Part shown: piece after piece, positions 50,335 through 60,681 of the stretch
How positions within the stretch are numbered: the first letter of the stretch is position 1
Layout of the letters: every line of letters begins with the position of its first letter
Source of the DNA: an uncultured Flavobacteriaceae bacterium
GTDB taxonomy: Bacteria; Bacteroidota; Bacteroidia; Flavobacteriales; Flavobacteriaceae
Assembly: GCA_913048115.1 (NCBI GenBank)
Contig: CAJWVI010000001.1
Span: 80,059 to 144,058, forward strand
Length of the DNA: 64,000 nucleotides
Reading direction: 5' to 3'
Program-made: the position numbers and the translations under genes
The notes under the pieces: generated by a model
Told to the model about the DNA's origin: nothing
What the model saw: only the letters and a program-made list of their open reading frames with translations
Database searches by the model: none

Positions 50335-50700
50335 TTAAATTTTTGGGTATTTTGTTTGTGTTTTTTCATGCTGCAGGTTTCCCGTATGCTTGGTGTTTAG
50401 TTTTTCAAAAAGTAAGACATGGACCTCTTGGTCTGTATGGCTTTGTGGGCAATGTTCCACGCCTTTAGGAACCACAATAATCTCACCTTCTTTTACAAGC
50501 TCTATTTTATCTCTAAAATGCATTTCTAACACTCCCTTTTGCACAAAAAACAACTCGTCTTGATCTTCATGGGTATGCCATATAAAAACTCCTTGGATTT
50601 TGGCCAGTATTACCTGCATGTCATCTACAACAGCAATTTGGTGTGGGTGCCATTGTTTATTAAATTTGCTAAATTTTTGTTGGATGTTAATTGGCTGCAT
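50335..50700 (-). CDS. Small cupin domain protein
   Basis: HTHEDQDELFFVQKGVLEMHF...GEIIVVPKGVEHCP cupin motifs. Confidence 0.92.
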   Translation of the reverse strand: MQPINIQQKFSKFNKQWHPHQIAVVDDMQVILAKIQGVFIWHTHEDQDELFFVQKGVLEMHFRDKIELVKEGEIIVVPKGVEHCPQSHTDQEVHVLLFEKLNTKHTGNLQHEKTQTKYPKI

Positions 50701-50771
50701 TTTTTGATTTTTTGTTTACCAAACAAGGTACTACTATTTTAGAAGTACTTTAGCCGCTCTCGCAGAAGGCT

Positions 50772-52124
50772 CTAGAAGTTTAAAATCATTTTAGCAATAA
50801 AAAAGAATAGAAAAATACCAAAAATATCATTACTTGTCGTTATAAATGGCCCTGTTGCAATGGCGGGGTCAATCCCTTTTTTGTCTAAAATAATAGGAAC
50901 AAACGTGCCTACTAAGGCGGCAACTATAATAACCAACAGCATAGAAATAGCAATGGTAAATGCAAGTTTTTGATCCATCCCAGAGAGTACACCAAATAAA
51001 ATAACCAACAGCCCAAGAGCCAGACCGTTAATTAAGGCAAGACCCACTTCTTTGAGGAGCCTTTTAAATAGACTTCCTTTTACATTATCATTGGCCAAAC
51101 CCTGTACAATAATAGCACTTGATTGAACACCAACGTTTCCTGCCATGGCAGCAATTAGAGGGGTAAAGAAAAAGAGTTCTACATGTGTTGCAAGAGCTTC
51201 ATCAAAACCTCTCATGATATACACACTTCCTAGTCCTCCTAAAAGCCCTAAAACAAGCCAAGGCAAGCGTGCTTTTGTAAGGTCTATAATACTATCATCT
51301 GCTTCTACATCTTGCAAAATACCTGCAGCCATTTGGTAATCTTTCTCTGCCTCTTCTTTTATGAAATCTACAATATCATCAATGGTAATTCTCCCTACTA
51401 ATATTCCTTTTTCATCAACTACTGGAATGGCTTCTAAGTCATATTTTTGCATGATACGAGCCACCTCTTCATTTTCTGTGTGTACTGTGACGTAATCTAC
51501 CTTAGGGATAAAAACATCACTAATTTTTGTGGAAGCTTCTGCGGTGAGTAAATCTTTTAAAGAGAGCCTGCCCGTTAGTTTACCTTCTTTATTGGTCACA
51601 TAAATGGAGTGTACCCGAGTTACATTTTCTGCTTGGCGGCGCATTTCCCGAACACATCCTGCTACCGTCCAGGTTTCTTTTACTTGCACAAGCTCTTTTG
51701 CCATTAAAGCTCCAGCGGTATCCTCATCGTAGTTAAGCAGTTCTACAATATCTGCTGCATGCTCTTCATCTTCAATTTTATCTATTACTTTTCGCTGAAT
51801 TTCCTCATCGAGTTCTGCAATAATATCTGCAGCATCATCTGTGTCAAGCTCTTCTAATTCTTCAGCAATTTCTTTTGGAGATAAGCGGTCTAGGATTTTC
51901 TCGCGTACATCTTCATCGAGCTCCATCAGGGCCTCAGATGTTAAGTCGCTCTCTAGTTGTTTAAAGAGATAGGTAGCCTCATCACTTTTAAGCTTTTCAA
52001 GCAGCTCTGCAATATCTGCAAAGTGATATTCTTTTAGGAGTTCCCGCAGCGCATTACCATCTTTTTTGGTAATGAGTTGTACGATATTCTCTATAAAATC
52101 ATTCGTGAGTTGAAATTGCATCAT
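50772..52124 (-). CDS. mgtE: Magnesium transporter MgtE
   Basis: MgtE N-domain, two CBS domains, [17 protein letters not shown] in TM domain. Confidence 0.95.
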   Translation of the reverse strand: MMQFQLTNDFIENIVQLITKKDGNALRELLKEYHFADIAELLEKLKSDEATYLFKQLESDLTSEALMELDEDVREKILDRLSPKEIAEELEELDTDDAADIIAELDEEIQRKVIDKIEDEEHAADIVELLNYDEDTAGALMAKELVQVKETWTVAGCVREMRRQAENVTRVHSIYVTNKEGKLTGRLSLKDLLTAEASTKISDVFIPKVDYVTVHTENEEVARIMQKYDLEAIPVVDEKGILVGRITIDDIVDFIKEEAEKDYQMAAGILQDVEADDSIIDLTKARLPWLVLGLLGGLGSVYIMRGFDEALATHVELFFFTPLIAAMAGNVGVQSSAIIVQGLANDNVKGSLFKRLLKEVGLALINGLALGLLVILFGVLSGMDQKLAFTIAISMLLVIIVAALVGTFVPIILDKKGIDPAIATGPFITTSNDIFGIFLFFFIAKMILNF

Positions 52125-52953
52125 CTTCCAATTTTTGTGTAAGCGCAATAAATTGTGCTACAGATAGCTGCTCAGGTCTTTGTCCAAAGATAGCATCTTC
52201 TTTTATTTTATCTGAAAGATTAAAAGATTTTAAACTGTTTCGCAACGTTTTACGTCTTTGTTGGAAGGCAGTCTTCACTACTTTATACAACATAGCTTCA
52301 CTGCAATCAATCTTTAAGGAGTCTTTCCTGGTGAGTCTTAGTACGCCGCTATTTACCTTGGGTGGCGGTTTAAACACAGTAGGGAGCACGGTGAACAAAT
52401 ATTCTGCATCATAAAAAGCTTGGGTTAAGACAGAGAGGATACCATAGGTTTTACTCCCTTCTTTGGCGCAAATACGTTCTGCCACTTCTTTTTGAAACAT
52501 TCCAGAAAACTCTGGCACCTGCTCTTTTATTTCTAACATTTTAAACACAATTTGTGTAGAGATGTTGTATGGGAAGTTGCCCGTAATAGCAAATTGTTCG
52601 GTTCCAAAATAATCTTGTAAGTCTTCCTTTAAAACATCTGCTTCTAAAATTTGAAGGTTCTCGTTTGTGTAGTTGTTAATTAGGTATTGGATAGATTCGC
52701 TGTCCAAATCCATGGCCACCAGATTGATATCTTTTTCTAATAAGTATTTGGTCATAACCCCAGTTCCAGAGCCAATTTCTAGCACGTTTTTATATCCTTT
52801 AAATCCTAAGGTTTGTGCTATGTCATTGGCAATACCTTCATCGACCAAAAAATGTTGTCCTAGATATTTTTTAGCGCGCACAGAATCGTTTTGCGCATTA
52901 AACTCTCTTTTTGGAACGGCACTATGCTTATTAAATTTTTTCTTTTTTGCCAT
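52099..52953 (-). CDS. rsmA: 16S rRNA dimethyladenosine transferase
   Basis: [52 protein letters not shown]. Confidence 0.96.
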   Translation of the reverse strand: MAKKKKFNKHSAVPKREFNAQNDSVRAKKYLGQHFLVDEGIANDIAQTLGFKGYKNVLEIGSGTGVMTKYLLEKDINLVAMDLDSESIQYLINNYTNENLQILEADVLKEDLQDYFGTEQFAITGNFPYNISTQIVFKMLEIKEQVPEFSGMFQKEVAERICAKEGSKTYGILSVLTQAFYDAEYLFTVLPTVFKPPPKVNSGVLRLTRKDSLKIDCSEAMLYKVVKTAFQQRRKTLRNSLKSFNLSDKIKEDAIFGQRPEQLSVAQFIALTQKLEDDAISTHE

Positions 52954-52982
52954 GGGTTATGCTGTTGTAAAACGGCGGCTTA

Positions 52983-53291
52983 TTATTGCTCGCAAATTAC
53001 GTCTAGTTCTGTTCTAAAGGCTATAAATTTTCCTTCAAATGGTTTGCTTTGTGCTCTTAAGGTTTCTGCATCTTCTTTGTAATACCGCTCTAGGGTTTGT
53101 TTACTATCTGTGGTGTATTGCACAGAGTAGGTAATACCACCCATTTCTTCTTCTACCATTACTTTGGTTAATAACGCTTTGCTAAACTTTTTGGTATCTA
53201 GCATCGCCGGGATATGTTCTGTCTTCATCCAGTGTAACCAGGGGTCATGAATGCTATTTTCAATATTAATGGTAACGTTGTATATGTACAT
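52983..53291 (-). CDS. DUF4286 family protein
   Basis: MYIYNVTINIENSIHDPWLHWMKTEHIPAML signature. Confidence 0.85.
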   Translation of the reverse strand: MYIYNVTINIENSIHDPWLHWMKTEHIPAMLDTKKFSKALLTKVMVEEEMGGITYSVQYTTDSKQTLERYYKEDAETLRAQSKPFEGKFIAFRTELDVICEQ

Positions 53292-53350
53292 GAAGTCTTT
53301 TTGGGTGTTTAGATTTTAAAGCGTAAAGGTACTAGTAATAGCGCTATAAA

Positions 53351-55138
53351 CTAGAACTCAATTTCATCTCCTCGAAGCATGCGGTATTTTTTTCTAGCCT
53401 CTATAAAGTAAATACTATCTGCAAAATCAAAAACAATTTGCTCATAATAATTTTTTGCTTTTTGAGGGTCTTGCAATTTGTTTTCATACAAGTTTGCTAG
53501 TTTGTAAAAAGCATCATCTGCTAAAATTTCATCTTTATACAGTTTGATTAATGTAAGATAATTAGCTTCTGCTTTTTTAAATTGGCCTGTTTTTTCATAG
53601 AGCTCTCCTTGTTTTAGCAGCGCTTCATCTTCAATTTTCTCTCCTTTATGATTGGTTAATATTTCTGATAGCGCAGCTATGGCCTCCTTGTCTTTGTTTT
53701 GCAGGGCCAGCAAATCTGCATGGGCATATTTTTTTAAAGCCGTTTGCAAAGAATCCTCTAGGGTATTGTCATGAATCAAGAGCATCATCTGTAAAGCATC
53801 ATTTGCTATGAGTTGTGTAGTAGATTTGCGCAATACGTCTACCTGTGCTTTAGCCCAAACAAAATCACCTTTAAAATAGCTGGTTCTGGCTACTTTAAAC
53901 CTAGCCTCTTGTGCTAAGACATCACTCTTTACTTTTTTCTGGATTTGAGTGTAATAAATCAAGGCACGATTAAATTTTTCATCGAGCACCAAAATATCTG
54001 CCAATTCCATCTTTATGCGAGATTCTTGATACCTGTTAAGCCTTTTTTTTGTGAGATTTTTTAGGTTGCTTATTGCGGTTTCTATGTCATTTGCTTTGAA
54101 GGCCAGAAAATGATTATAATCTATTTGAAGCAAATAGGTTGCCACGTCACTTCCATATTGATCTAGAAGGCGTTCAAATTCTTCTGTAATATCTTTATAG
54201 TCATCTTGTGTGGCCGTTGCCATCTTAATGTTCATCAGGTATTGATGTCCTTGTAGTTTGGCCCCTGGGCTTGCCGATTTTTCAATCACAAAATTGATGA
54301 TATCTGTGGCGCTTTCATAAGCCTCTTCTTTTAGGGCAATGACGGTTAGATCTATAATAGCTCCCATGTCTGCATCCCCCATTCTTTTGTAGATGGCTTT
54401 TTCTTGGGTAAATGCTTTGACAAAATCTTTTTGCTGTATAAACAACCAGCTAAGTAGCTCATTGTATAAAATATTTGGCCCCTCTTGTAGCTTTTTTAAC
54501 AGCACACCTCTTAGTATAACGTTGGCCTGGTTCTTTGGGTCTTGGGTAATGTATAAACTAAAATTTCGTTGGGCTATGGGTTTTAATCGTTGTTGAAGTT
54601 TTACAGCATTGATATACTTTAAAAACATTTTCTCTAGCGCTCCTTGTTCTCCATATATACGGGCTAGTTGAATATTGTAATTTACTAATGTGTTAAGCTC
54701 CATGGCTTTTTCATAGACTAATATGGCTTTATCCAACAAGCTGTATCTTTCAAATTTTTTGGCAATCACTGAAGTGTAATTTGGCTTTTCTTGGACAAAG
54801 GCGAGTGCTTTTGCATAATAAATCTCTGCTATAGAATCTTTTTTTTGTAGCGAATAATTATGTCCTAAATCTACTAGAAACTGTTTTTGTGGGTTGCGTT
54901 TGTTTATTTGTTTTTCTAACAATAGGCGAGACTCCTTAAAGTTTTCTAATTGTTGATGCGCCTCTACAAGCTTCATCATGTAGTCGTTTTTGTATGGAGA
55001 TTTTGCATACAGCTTTTGATACATAGCAATAGCCTTTTGATAGTCACCACGATCAAAATAGTTTTTGGCTAAAATTTCGCTTTGCGAAAAAACCGAGCAA
55101 CTGATAAGAAAAACAAATACAAAAGACAATAACCGCAT
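53351..55138 (-). CDS. TPR repeat protein, secreted or periplasmic
   Basis: Signal peptide MRLLSFVFVFLISCSVFSQ and many TPR-type repeats. Confidence 0.85.
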   Translation of the reverse strand: MRLLSFVFVFLISCSVFSQSEILAKNYFDRGDYQKAIAMYQKLYAKSPYKNDYMMKLVEAHQQLENFKESRLLLEKQINKRNPQKQFLVDLGHNYSLQKKDSIAEIYYAKALAFVQEKPNYTSVIAKKFERYSLLDKAILVYEKAMELNTLVNYNIQLARIYGEQGALEKMFLKYINAVKLQQRLKPIAQRNFSLYITQDPKNQANVILRGVLLKKLQEGPNILYNELLSWLFIQQKDFVKAFTQEKAIYKRMGDADMGAIIDLTVIALKEEAYESATDIINFVIEKSASPGAKLQGHQYLMNIKMATATQDDYKDITEEFERLLDQYGSDVATYLLQIDYNHFLAFKANDIETAISNLKNLTKKRLNRYQESRIKMELADILVLDEKFNRALIYYTQIQKKVKSDVLAQEARFKVARTSYFKGDFVWAKAQVDVLRKSTTQLIANDALQMMLLIHDNTLEDSLQTALKKYAHADLLALQNKDKEAIAALSEILTNHKGEKIEDEALLKQGELYEKTGQFKKAEANYLTLIKLYKDEILADDAFYKLANLYENKLQDPQKAKNYYEQIVFDFADSIYFIEARKKYRMLRGDEIEF

Positions 55139-55177
55139 ACCGTAAAGATAGTGTTTTTAGGTGCTTGAATAAAAACA

Positions 55178-55210
55178 AAAACCATTTCTAAAAAGGATAG
55201 AAATGGTTTT
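55178..55210 (-). terminator. Terminator after serS
   Basis: AAAACCATTTCTA-N7-TAGAAATGGTTTT. Confidence 0.8.
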
Positions 55211-55241
55211 GTAGTGATATAATTCTCTGTGGCGTCTTGCT

Positions 55242-56513
55242 TTAATTAATCATGTCAAAGCCACAATACGGGATGAGTACTTCAGGAATTTTAATGCCCT
55301 GTGGTGTTTGGTAGTTTTCTAAAATACCCGCCATCACTCTAGGCAATGCTAGTGAGCTGCCGTTTAGGGTGTGTACTAGTTTATTTTTACCATCGGTGTC
55401 TTTAAAGCGAAGTTTTAACCTATTTGCCTGAAAGGTTTCAAAATTAGATACAGAACTTACCTCTAGCCAGCGGTCTTGTGCTGTTGAGAAGACTTCAAAA
55501 TCATAGGTAATTGATGCAGTAAACGATAAGTCTCCTCCACACAATCGTAAAATTCTAAAAGGGAGTTTTAGTTCTCTTAAAATTTCGGCTACATGATCTA
55601 CCATCCCTTCTAGTGCTTTTGTACTATTATCTGGGTGTTCGATACGTACGATTTCTACCTTATCAAACTGGTGCAGTCTATTTAAACCACGAACATGGGC
55701 GCCATAACTACCTGCTTCTCTCCTAAAACAAGGGGTATAACTAGTGCAGGTAATAGGAAGCTCTGCAGCTTGAACAAGATTTCCTCTAAAGATGTTGGTT
55801 ACAGGAACCTCTGCGGTGGGTATTAAATATAAATCATCTACGCCAACGTGATACATTTGTCCTTCTTTGTCTGGTAACTGACCAGTTCCAAACCCTGATG
55901 CTTCGTTTACAAGGAGAGGTACTTGGTATTCTGTATATCCAGCTGCCGTGTTTTTGTCAAGAAAGTATGCGATTAGTGCACGTTGCAACCGTGCGCCTTT
56001 TCCTTTAAAGACAGGAAACCCTGCGCCAGTGATTTTAACACCCAATTCAAAATCAATGATGTCATATTTTTTAGCCAATTCCCAATGTGGTATTGAGTCT
56101 TCTGCCAATACAGGAATGTCACCTTCTCTAAGGGTTTGTTGATTGTCATTTTCATCCATACCAGAGGGCACCAATTCATTAGGGATGTTAGGTATGGTGT
56201 AGAGTAGACTTTCTAGCGCCTGTGAAACATTCTTTAATTGTTCATCTAGCGTTTTTGAGGCCTCTTTGAGTGTCCCCGTTTTTTCTTTAAGTACCCCAGC
56301 TTCTGCTGCGTTTCCAGATTTAAAAAGAGTACCTATTTCTTTAGAAAGAGAATTTAACTCTGCCAGTATCTCATCTAGTTTTGTTTGTGTAGCACGACGG
56401 GTTTCGTCTGCCTTTAAGACTTGATTAAGTATTTTAGTGGCGTCCATGCCTCTTTTCTCTAGTGCTTTGGCGTAGGCTTCTTTATGATCTCTTATGAGCT
56501 GAACTTGTAACAT
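55242..56513 (-). CDS. serS: Serine--tRNA ligase
   Basis: TAEVPVTNIFRGN, TPCFRREAGSYGAHVRGLNRLHQFDKVE, NGSSLALPRVMAGILENYQ. Confidence 0.98.
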   Translation of the reverse strand: MLQVQLIRDHKEAYAKALEKRGMDATKILNQVLKADETRRATQTKLDEILAELNSLSKEIGTLFKSGNAAEAGVLKEKTGTLKEASKTLDEQLKNVSQALESLLYTIPNIPNELVPSGMDENDNQQTLREGDIPVLAEDSIPHWELAKKYDIIDFELGVKITGAGFPVFKGKGARLQRALIAYFLDKNTAAGYTEYQVPLLVNEASGFGTGQLPDKEGQMYHVGVDDLYLIPTAEVPVTNIFRGNLVQAAELPITCTSYTPCFRREAGSYGAHVRGLNRLHQFDKVEIVRIEHPDNSTKALEGMVDHVAEILRELKLPFRILRLCGGDLSFTASITYDFEVFSTAQDRWLEVSSVSNFETFQANRLKLRFKDTDGKNKLVHTLNGSSLALPRVMAGILENYQTPQGIKIPEVLIPYCGFDMIN

Positions 56514-56678
56514 GTTTCCCTTAATTTTTGAAGGACAAAGTTATGGAATTTGTAATAATGACGGCTTTATTGTGGTATAAATTAGTAAGGAGATTACCAA
56601 GACCATAACTTTAGAGGCAAACCCTCGGCATTATTGGGCCTGTAGTGGCTTTACTTTATTTTGTATTTGGAACCCGCA

Positions 56679-56786
56679 CTAAAAACGTTTTAACAAAAAC
56701 CCCATAATTACAAGAATAAAAATAACAAGCAGTATTGCAGACTGCATATTGCGAGCTTTGTCTTTTTTGGAATTTTTATTGAGCAT
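56679..56786 (-). CDS. Putative 35-aa single-TM small protein (not in ORF track)
   Basis: Manual translation MLNKNSKKDKARNMQSAILLVIFILVIMGFLLKRF*; A-rich upstream sequence. Confidence 0.5.
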   Translation of the reverse strand: MLNKNSKKDKARNMQSAILLVIFILVIMGFLLKRF

Positions 56787-56819
56787 GTTTTTGGTTTTTG
56801 TAGTGTTTAAAGATAGCTA

Positions 56820-58181
56820 TTATTTTTTCTTTGGTGGAGTGTGATTCTTTATTGGGGATGGTAAAATCCAGTCATGATGTTTTAAATGGTGCCACTCTTG
56901 GGAGGCTAGATCTATAGAGTCATTGATAAACCGGTAATAGTCGCCACCGTTTATACTTATTTTGGTGTTTGCATATACGCCAACATCATTACCCTTGGCG
57001 GCTTCTAGCCCTTTTATACGTTGTGCTAATTGCCAAATAATATCAGGCTTTGTGCCCAAGGCTCTTTGCTGCTTTTTAGTGAGTAGCCGATCAAGGTTAT
57101 ATTTGCTGCGCTTTTGAGTTTGCTTGTCTACGGTATAGATTGCTGTAAATCCTTTTTTACTTCGTAGCATCATGCGCCAACTTAGGCGGTGTCCTTCTTC
57201 TGTCCATAAAACAGCATCTTCTATAAACCAATGTCTTAGGGGGAGGGCTATTTGTATGATAAAATAGATGCTAAAGCCGGTTACTAACATTTTCTTATAA
57301 GACGGAACGATAACCTGTGCTAGGCTGTAGTGTTCTTTGTTTGGAAGAAACCGCTGCTGTAGTGTTTTAGAAGAGAAAAAGAAAAGAGCAAAGGCAATGG
57401 ACATGAACGGGAAAATTCCAATCTGGAATACCACCGCATTAAAAAGATGAAACAACACAGAAATACAAAATGCAACAAAGCGAGTTCTTTTCCACAAAAG
57501 TAGCGGCACAATTAGCGCGTCAAAGAATATACCTACATATGCAATACAATAATGCACCCATTGTTGCTGTAAAAAAGAGCCAATGAGCCAATAGTCTTTT
57601 TTACCTGACATAAATAAACCCGTAACCGTTCCATCTAGCCAATCTGGGTATATTTTTGCAATACAAGCATAAGTGTAGACAATCCAAACTTGTAGAATAA
57701 GAACCAACATTACCCATCTAGGCATAGCCCTTGAGGCACCTTGTGGATTTTGTGTAGCGTCTATGGAAAACCACTTGTTAGCAGGTAAAAAAACCATGAG
57801 CCAACACAGAAGCATCATCAAATAATAATGGTTGTTATAGCTGGTTTTTTGCATTAAATATACGCAGGTCCACATAAGAGCAAAACAAAATATACTGAGC
57901 CTATATTTATACCCTAGCATTACACCAATGCCAAAAACACCCATAGCAGCAAAGTAGAAATACATCCCGTAACCGGGTAGGGGTTGTAAAAAATCAAACC
58001 CAATAAAATTGAAGGTAAATTTAGGCGCAACCAGTGTTTTGTTTACCCAGCCTGTTGCAATGGCGCCAAACCCCTCCAGGGCTATGAGAAAGCCAAAGAC
58101 TACTCTAAAGAGAACAAGACCAGAGTTGTCAATATGTTTAAACAAAAGCTTATGCAAGGCTTTGTATATAGTCTCGTGCAA
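56820..58181 (-). CDS. HTTM domain (vitamin K-dependent gamma-carboxylase-like) membrane protein
   Basis: N-terminal DNSGLVLFRVVFGFLIALEGFGAIATGWVNKTLVAPKF, multi-TM, SYNNHYYLMMLLCWLMVFLPANKWFSID. Confidence 0.82.
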   Translation of the reverse strand: MHETIYKALHKLLFKHIDNSGLVLFRVVFGFLIALEGFGAIATGWVNKTLVAPKFTFNFIGFDFLQPLPGYGMYFYFAAMGVFGIGVMLGYKYRLSIFCFALMWTCVYLMQKTSYNNHYYLMMLLCWLMVFLPANKWFSIDATQNPQGASRAMPRWVMLVLILQVWIVYTYACIAKIYPDWLDGTVTGLFMSGKKDYWLIGSFLQQQWVHYCIAYVGIFFDALIVPLLLWKRTRFVAFCISVLFHLFNAVVFQIGIFPFMSIAFALFFFSSKTLQQRFLPNKEHYSLAQVIVPSYKKMLVTGFSIYFIIQIALPLRHWFIEDAVLWTEEGHRLSWRMMLRSKKGFTAIYTVDKQTQKRSKYNLDRLLTKKQQRALGTKPDIIWQLAQRIKGLEAAKGNDVGVYANTKISINGGDYYRFINDSIDLASQEWHHLKHHDWILPSPIKNHTPPKKK

Positions 58182-59082
58182 AGGCTTCGTCTTTTTGGAT
58201 GGCCTTTTTTAAGGTTTCCAGGTTTTTAAAGGTAGCCTCTTCACGAATGTGTTTTAGAAAATGTAGTTGTAGCGACATTCCATAAAGATCTGTTTGAGTG
58301 TCTAGAAAGAACGTTTCTATGGTTTTTGAGGTTCCTCCAACTGTAGGGTTTGTGCCAATGCTTGTGATGCCGAAGGTGAGGGTGTTGTTTATTTGAGCTT
58401 GTACTATGTATACCCCCTTGCGAGGTATTAACTTATATGTTTCTGCTACCTGTATATTGGCGGTAGGGTAGGATATGGTTCTGCCCAAGGCCTTCCCTTT
58501 TATAACGGTTCCTGTAAGGGTAAAGGCATAGCCTAAGTATTTGTTGGCGGTACTAATATCTCCCTTTGCTAATGCAGTTCTAATTTTGGTAGAGCTTACT
58601 GCAACCTCGCCGAGTTGTTGGGCGCTTATTTCTTCTACCTCAAAACCATACTCCTTGCCATATTTTTTTAGGTCTTGTATGTTGGCATTTCTATTTCTAC
58701 CAAACCGATGATCATAACCAATGATGATTTTTTTAGCCTTGAGTTGATCTACCAAAATGTCTCGTACATATTCAAGTGCAGATAGTCTTGAAAACTCATA
58801 GGTAAAGGGCTCTACTACAAAATAGTCTAGACCAATATCTTCTAGGCGCTGTTTTTTTTCTGCAAGGGTATTGATGAGTTTAATATCACTGTTTTTTTGC
58901 AAGACCATTCTTGGGTGTGGAAAAAAAGTAAGCAGCACAGAAACAAGTCCTTCTTCTTTTGCAGTAGCAACCAAACGCTCCACAATAGTGCGGTGCCCGA
59001 TATGAACCCCATCAAAGGTGCCAATTGTTATCACGCTTTGAGTGTTGCTTTTAAACTTGGAGGTTGTGGTGTATTGTTCCAT
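58150..59082 (-). CDS. ribF: Bifunctional riboflavin kinase/FAD synthetase
   Basis: TIGTFDGVHIGHRTIVERL, GYDHRFGRNRNANI, GKALGRTISYPTANI. Confidence 0.96.
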   Translation of the reverse strand: MEQYTTTSKFKSNTQSVITIGTFDGVHIGHRTIVERLVATAKEEGLVSVLLTFFPHPRMVLQKNSDIKLINTLAEKKQRLEDIGLDYFVVEPFTYEFSRLSALEYVRDILVDQLKAKKIIIGYDHRFGRNRNANIQDLKKYGKEYGFEVEEISAQQLGEVAVSSTKIRTALAKGDISTANKYLGYAFTLTGTVIKGKALGRTISYPTANIQVAETYKLIPRKGVYIVQAQINNTLTFGITSIGTNPTVGGTSKTIETFFLDTQTDLYGMSLQLHFLKHIREEATFKNLETLKKAIQKDEAFARDYIQSLA

Positions 59083-59087
59083 CTGTA

Positions 59088-59801
59088 TTAACCGTTAAAG
59101 GTGTTCATGGTGTTGTCAAGACCTGCGAGCGCAAAAGACTCTATAGCCTCGATGCTTTTTGGAATTTGCGTGATGAGTTGTGATTCTTCTTCAGGGGTCC
59201 ACTCACCAATAACATAATCTACTTGGCCTCCTTTAGAGAAAGCATCGCTAATACCAAATCTAAAACGAGGATATTTCCCGGTAGATAAAATATCTTGAAT
59301 GTCTTTAAGGCCGTTGTGGCCTCCACTACTGCCTTTGCCTTTTATTCTAAAGGTTCCAAAAGGGAGGTTAAGATCATCTGTTACTGCCAGTACATTTTCT
59401 ATAGGGATGTTTTCTTTATCCATCCAGTATTTTACAGCCTTACCACTTAGGTTCATAAAGGTGCTGGGTTTGAGAAGGATAAGGGTGCGTCCCTTTTTTT
59501 TATGGGTAGTGATGTCTCCTAGTTTCACTGTTTCCCAACTAAGATCTGCTTGTTTTGCCAATGCATCTAGAATTTTAAAGCCTATGTTGTGGCGTGTATT
59601 TGCATAGGCAGGGCCAATATTTCCAAGGCCAGCGATTAAAAATTTTTTCATATCCAGTGTCCCTTTTTTTGTGTCAGGCGCTTGTTTTTGTGCGGCTGGT
59701 CCCGAGCTAATCTCGGGGGGCGTGTTTTTCTTTTTTCCTTGCATGGGTGTATGCGCTATTGATTTTTGCAGACCCAAAAGGTTTCTAAGAAAACAAAGCA
59801 T
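59088..59801 (-). CDS. pth: Peptidyl-tRNA hydrolase with about 50-aa N-terminal extension
   Basis: KKFLIAGLGNIGPAYANTRHNIGFKILD, TFMNLSGKAVKYWM, GGHNGLKDI; no stop between MLCFLRNLL and MKKFL. Confidence 0.94.
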   Translation of the reverse strand: MLCFLRNLLGLQKSIAHTPMQGKKKNTPPEISSGPAAQKQAPDTKKGTLDMKKFLIAGLGNIGPAYANTRHNIGFKILDALAKQADLSWETVKLGDITTHKKKGRTLILLKPSTFMNLSGKAVKYWMDKENIPIENVLAVTDDLNLPFGTFRIKGKGSSGGHNGLKDIQDILSTGKYPRFRFGISDAFSKGGQVDYVIGEWTPEEESQLITQIPKSIEAIESFALAGLDNTMNTFNG

Positions 59802-59830
59802 AGTTTATTGTTTGTTTCGTAAAAATAAAA

Positions 59831-59858
59831 AAAGCATCCCGAATTAACGGAATGCTTT
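59831..59858 (-). terminator. Terminator after rplY
   Basis: AAAGCATCCCG-N6-CGGAATGCTTT with one mismatch, flanked by A-rich tract (T-rich on minus strand). Confidence 0.75.
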
Positions 59859-59881
59859 CTATATAATTAACGTTGTTACGT

Positions 59882-60511
59882 TTATTCTGCTGCTGGAGCC
59901 TCTGCACCTTCTGCGCCTTCTGCACCTTCTGCACCTTCTTCTTCCTCAGTTTCTTCATCATCTACGGCAGTTCTAGATGTTCTTACTTGACAAATTACAG
60001 TATTGTCTGTATGAAGTATTGAAAATGTATCTTTCATAACGGCTGTGATATACATTTTTGCACCAATCTTCATTTCTGTAATATCTGCATCAATAAAGTC
60101 TGGTAAGTTTTTTGGTATTGCTTTTACACGTAGTTTGCGAGTAACAATACGTAAAACACCACCATTTTTAACACCACGAGAACTTCCTGAAACACGTACT
60201 GGAATCTCCATCATTACTTCTTTATCATCAAATATTTGATAAAAGTCAATGTGTAGTATTCTGTCTGTTACTGGGTGGAATTGAATGTCTTGTAAAATTG
60301 CATTTACTTTAACACCGTCTAGCTCAATTACTACGGTATGCACATCTGGTGTGTATACTAGTTTATTGAAGGAAAGCTCTGGTGATTGAAAGTGAATTGG
60401 CTCGTCTCCTCCGTATACTACGCAAGGAACCATACCAGCATTACGTAAGGCTGCAGTTGCTTTTTTGCCCACGACTTCTCTTTTTGATCCGTTGATTGTA
60501 ATTGATTTCAT
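59882..60511 (-). CDS. rplY: 50S ribosomal protein L25 (Ctc/TL5 form)
   Basis: [33 protein letters not shown]; two-domain length; acidic repeat tail. Confidence 0.95.
   Translation of the reverse strand: MKSITINGSKREVVGKKATAALRNAGMVPCVVYGGDEPIHFQSPELSFNKLVYTPDVHTVVIELDGVKVNAILQDIQFHPVTDRILHIDFYQIFDDKEVMMEIPVRVSGSSRGVKNGGVLRIVTRKLRVKAIPKNLPDFIDADITEMKIGAKMYITAVMKDTFSILHTDNTVICQVRTSRTAVDDEETEEEEGAEGAEGAEGAEAPAAE
59901..59936 (-). repeat. Four tandem 9-bp units encoding the (EGA)n tail of L25
   Basis: tctgcacct tctgcgcct tctgcacct tctgcacct. Confidence 0.95.
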
Positions 60512-60681
60512 CTTGAAATTTTAATTTATAATATGTTATTTTCCCGAATTTTCGGGCTGCAAAGATAAAATTTTATATTGTAAAGTAGTTGCTCTTGGGC
60601 ACAATTTTGACACAAAGCCTTAAAATCATTAAAGCTTTACTGGTTTTAAGGTTTTAAGAACCTTAAAGAGTGGGTATCTGG

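Noticed and set aside
56560-56710. Plus-strand hydrophobic stretch (...GIIGPVVALLYFVFGTRTKNVLTKTP*)
   Set aside because: No start codon after an in-frame stop; overlaps the better supported 35-aa minus-strand smORF.
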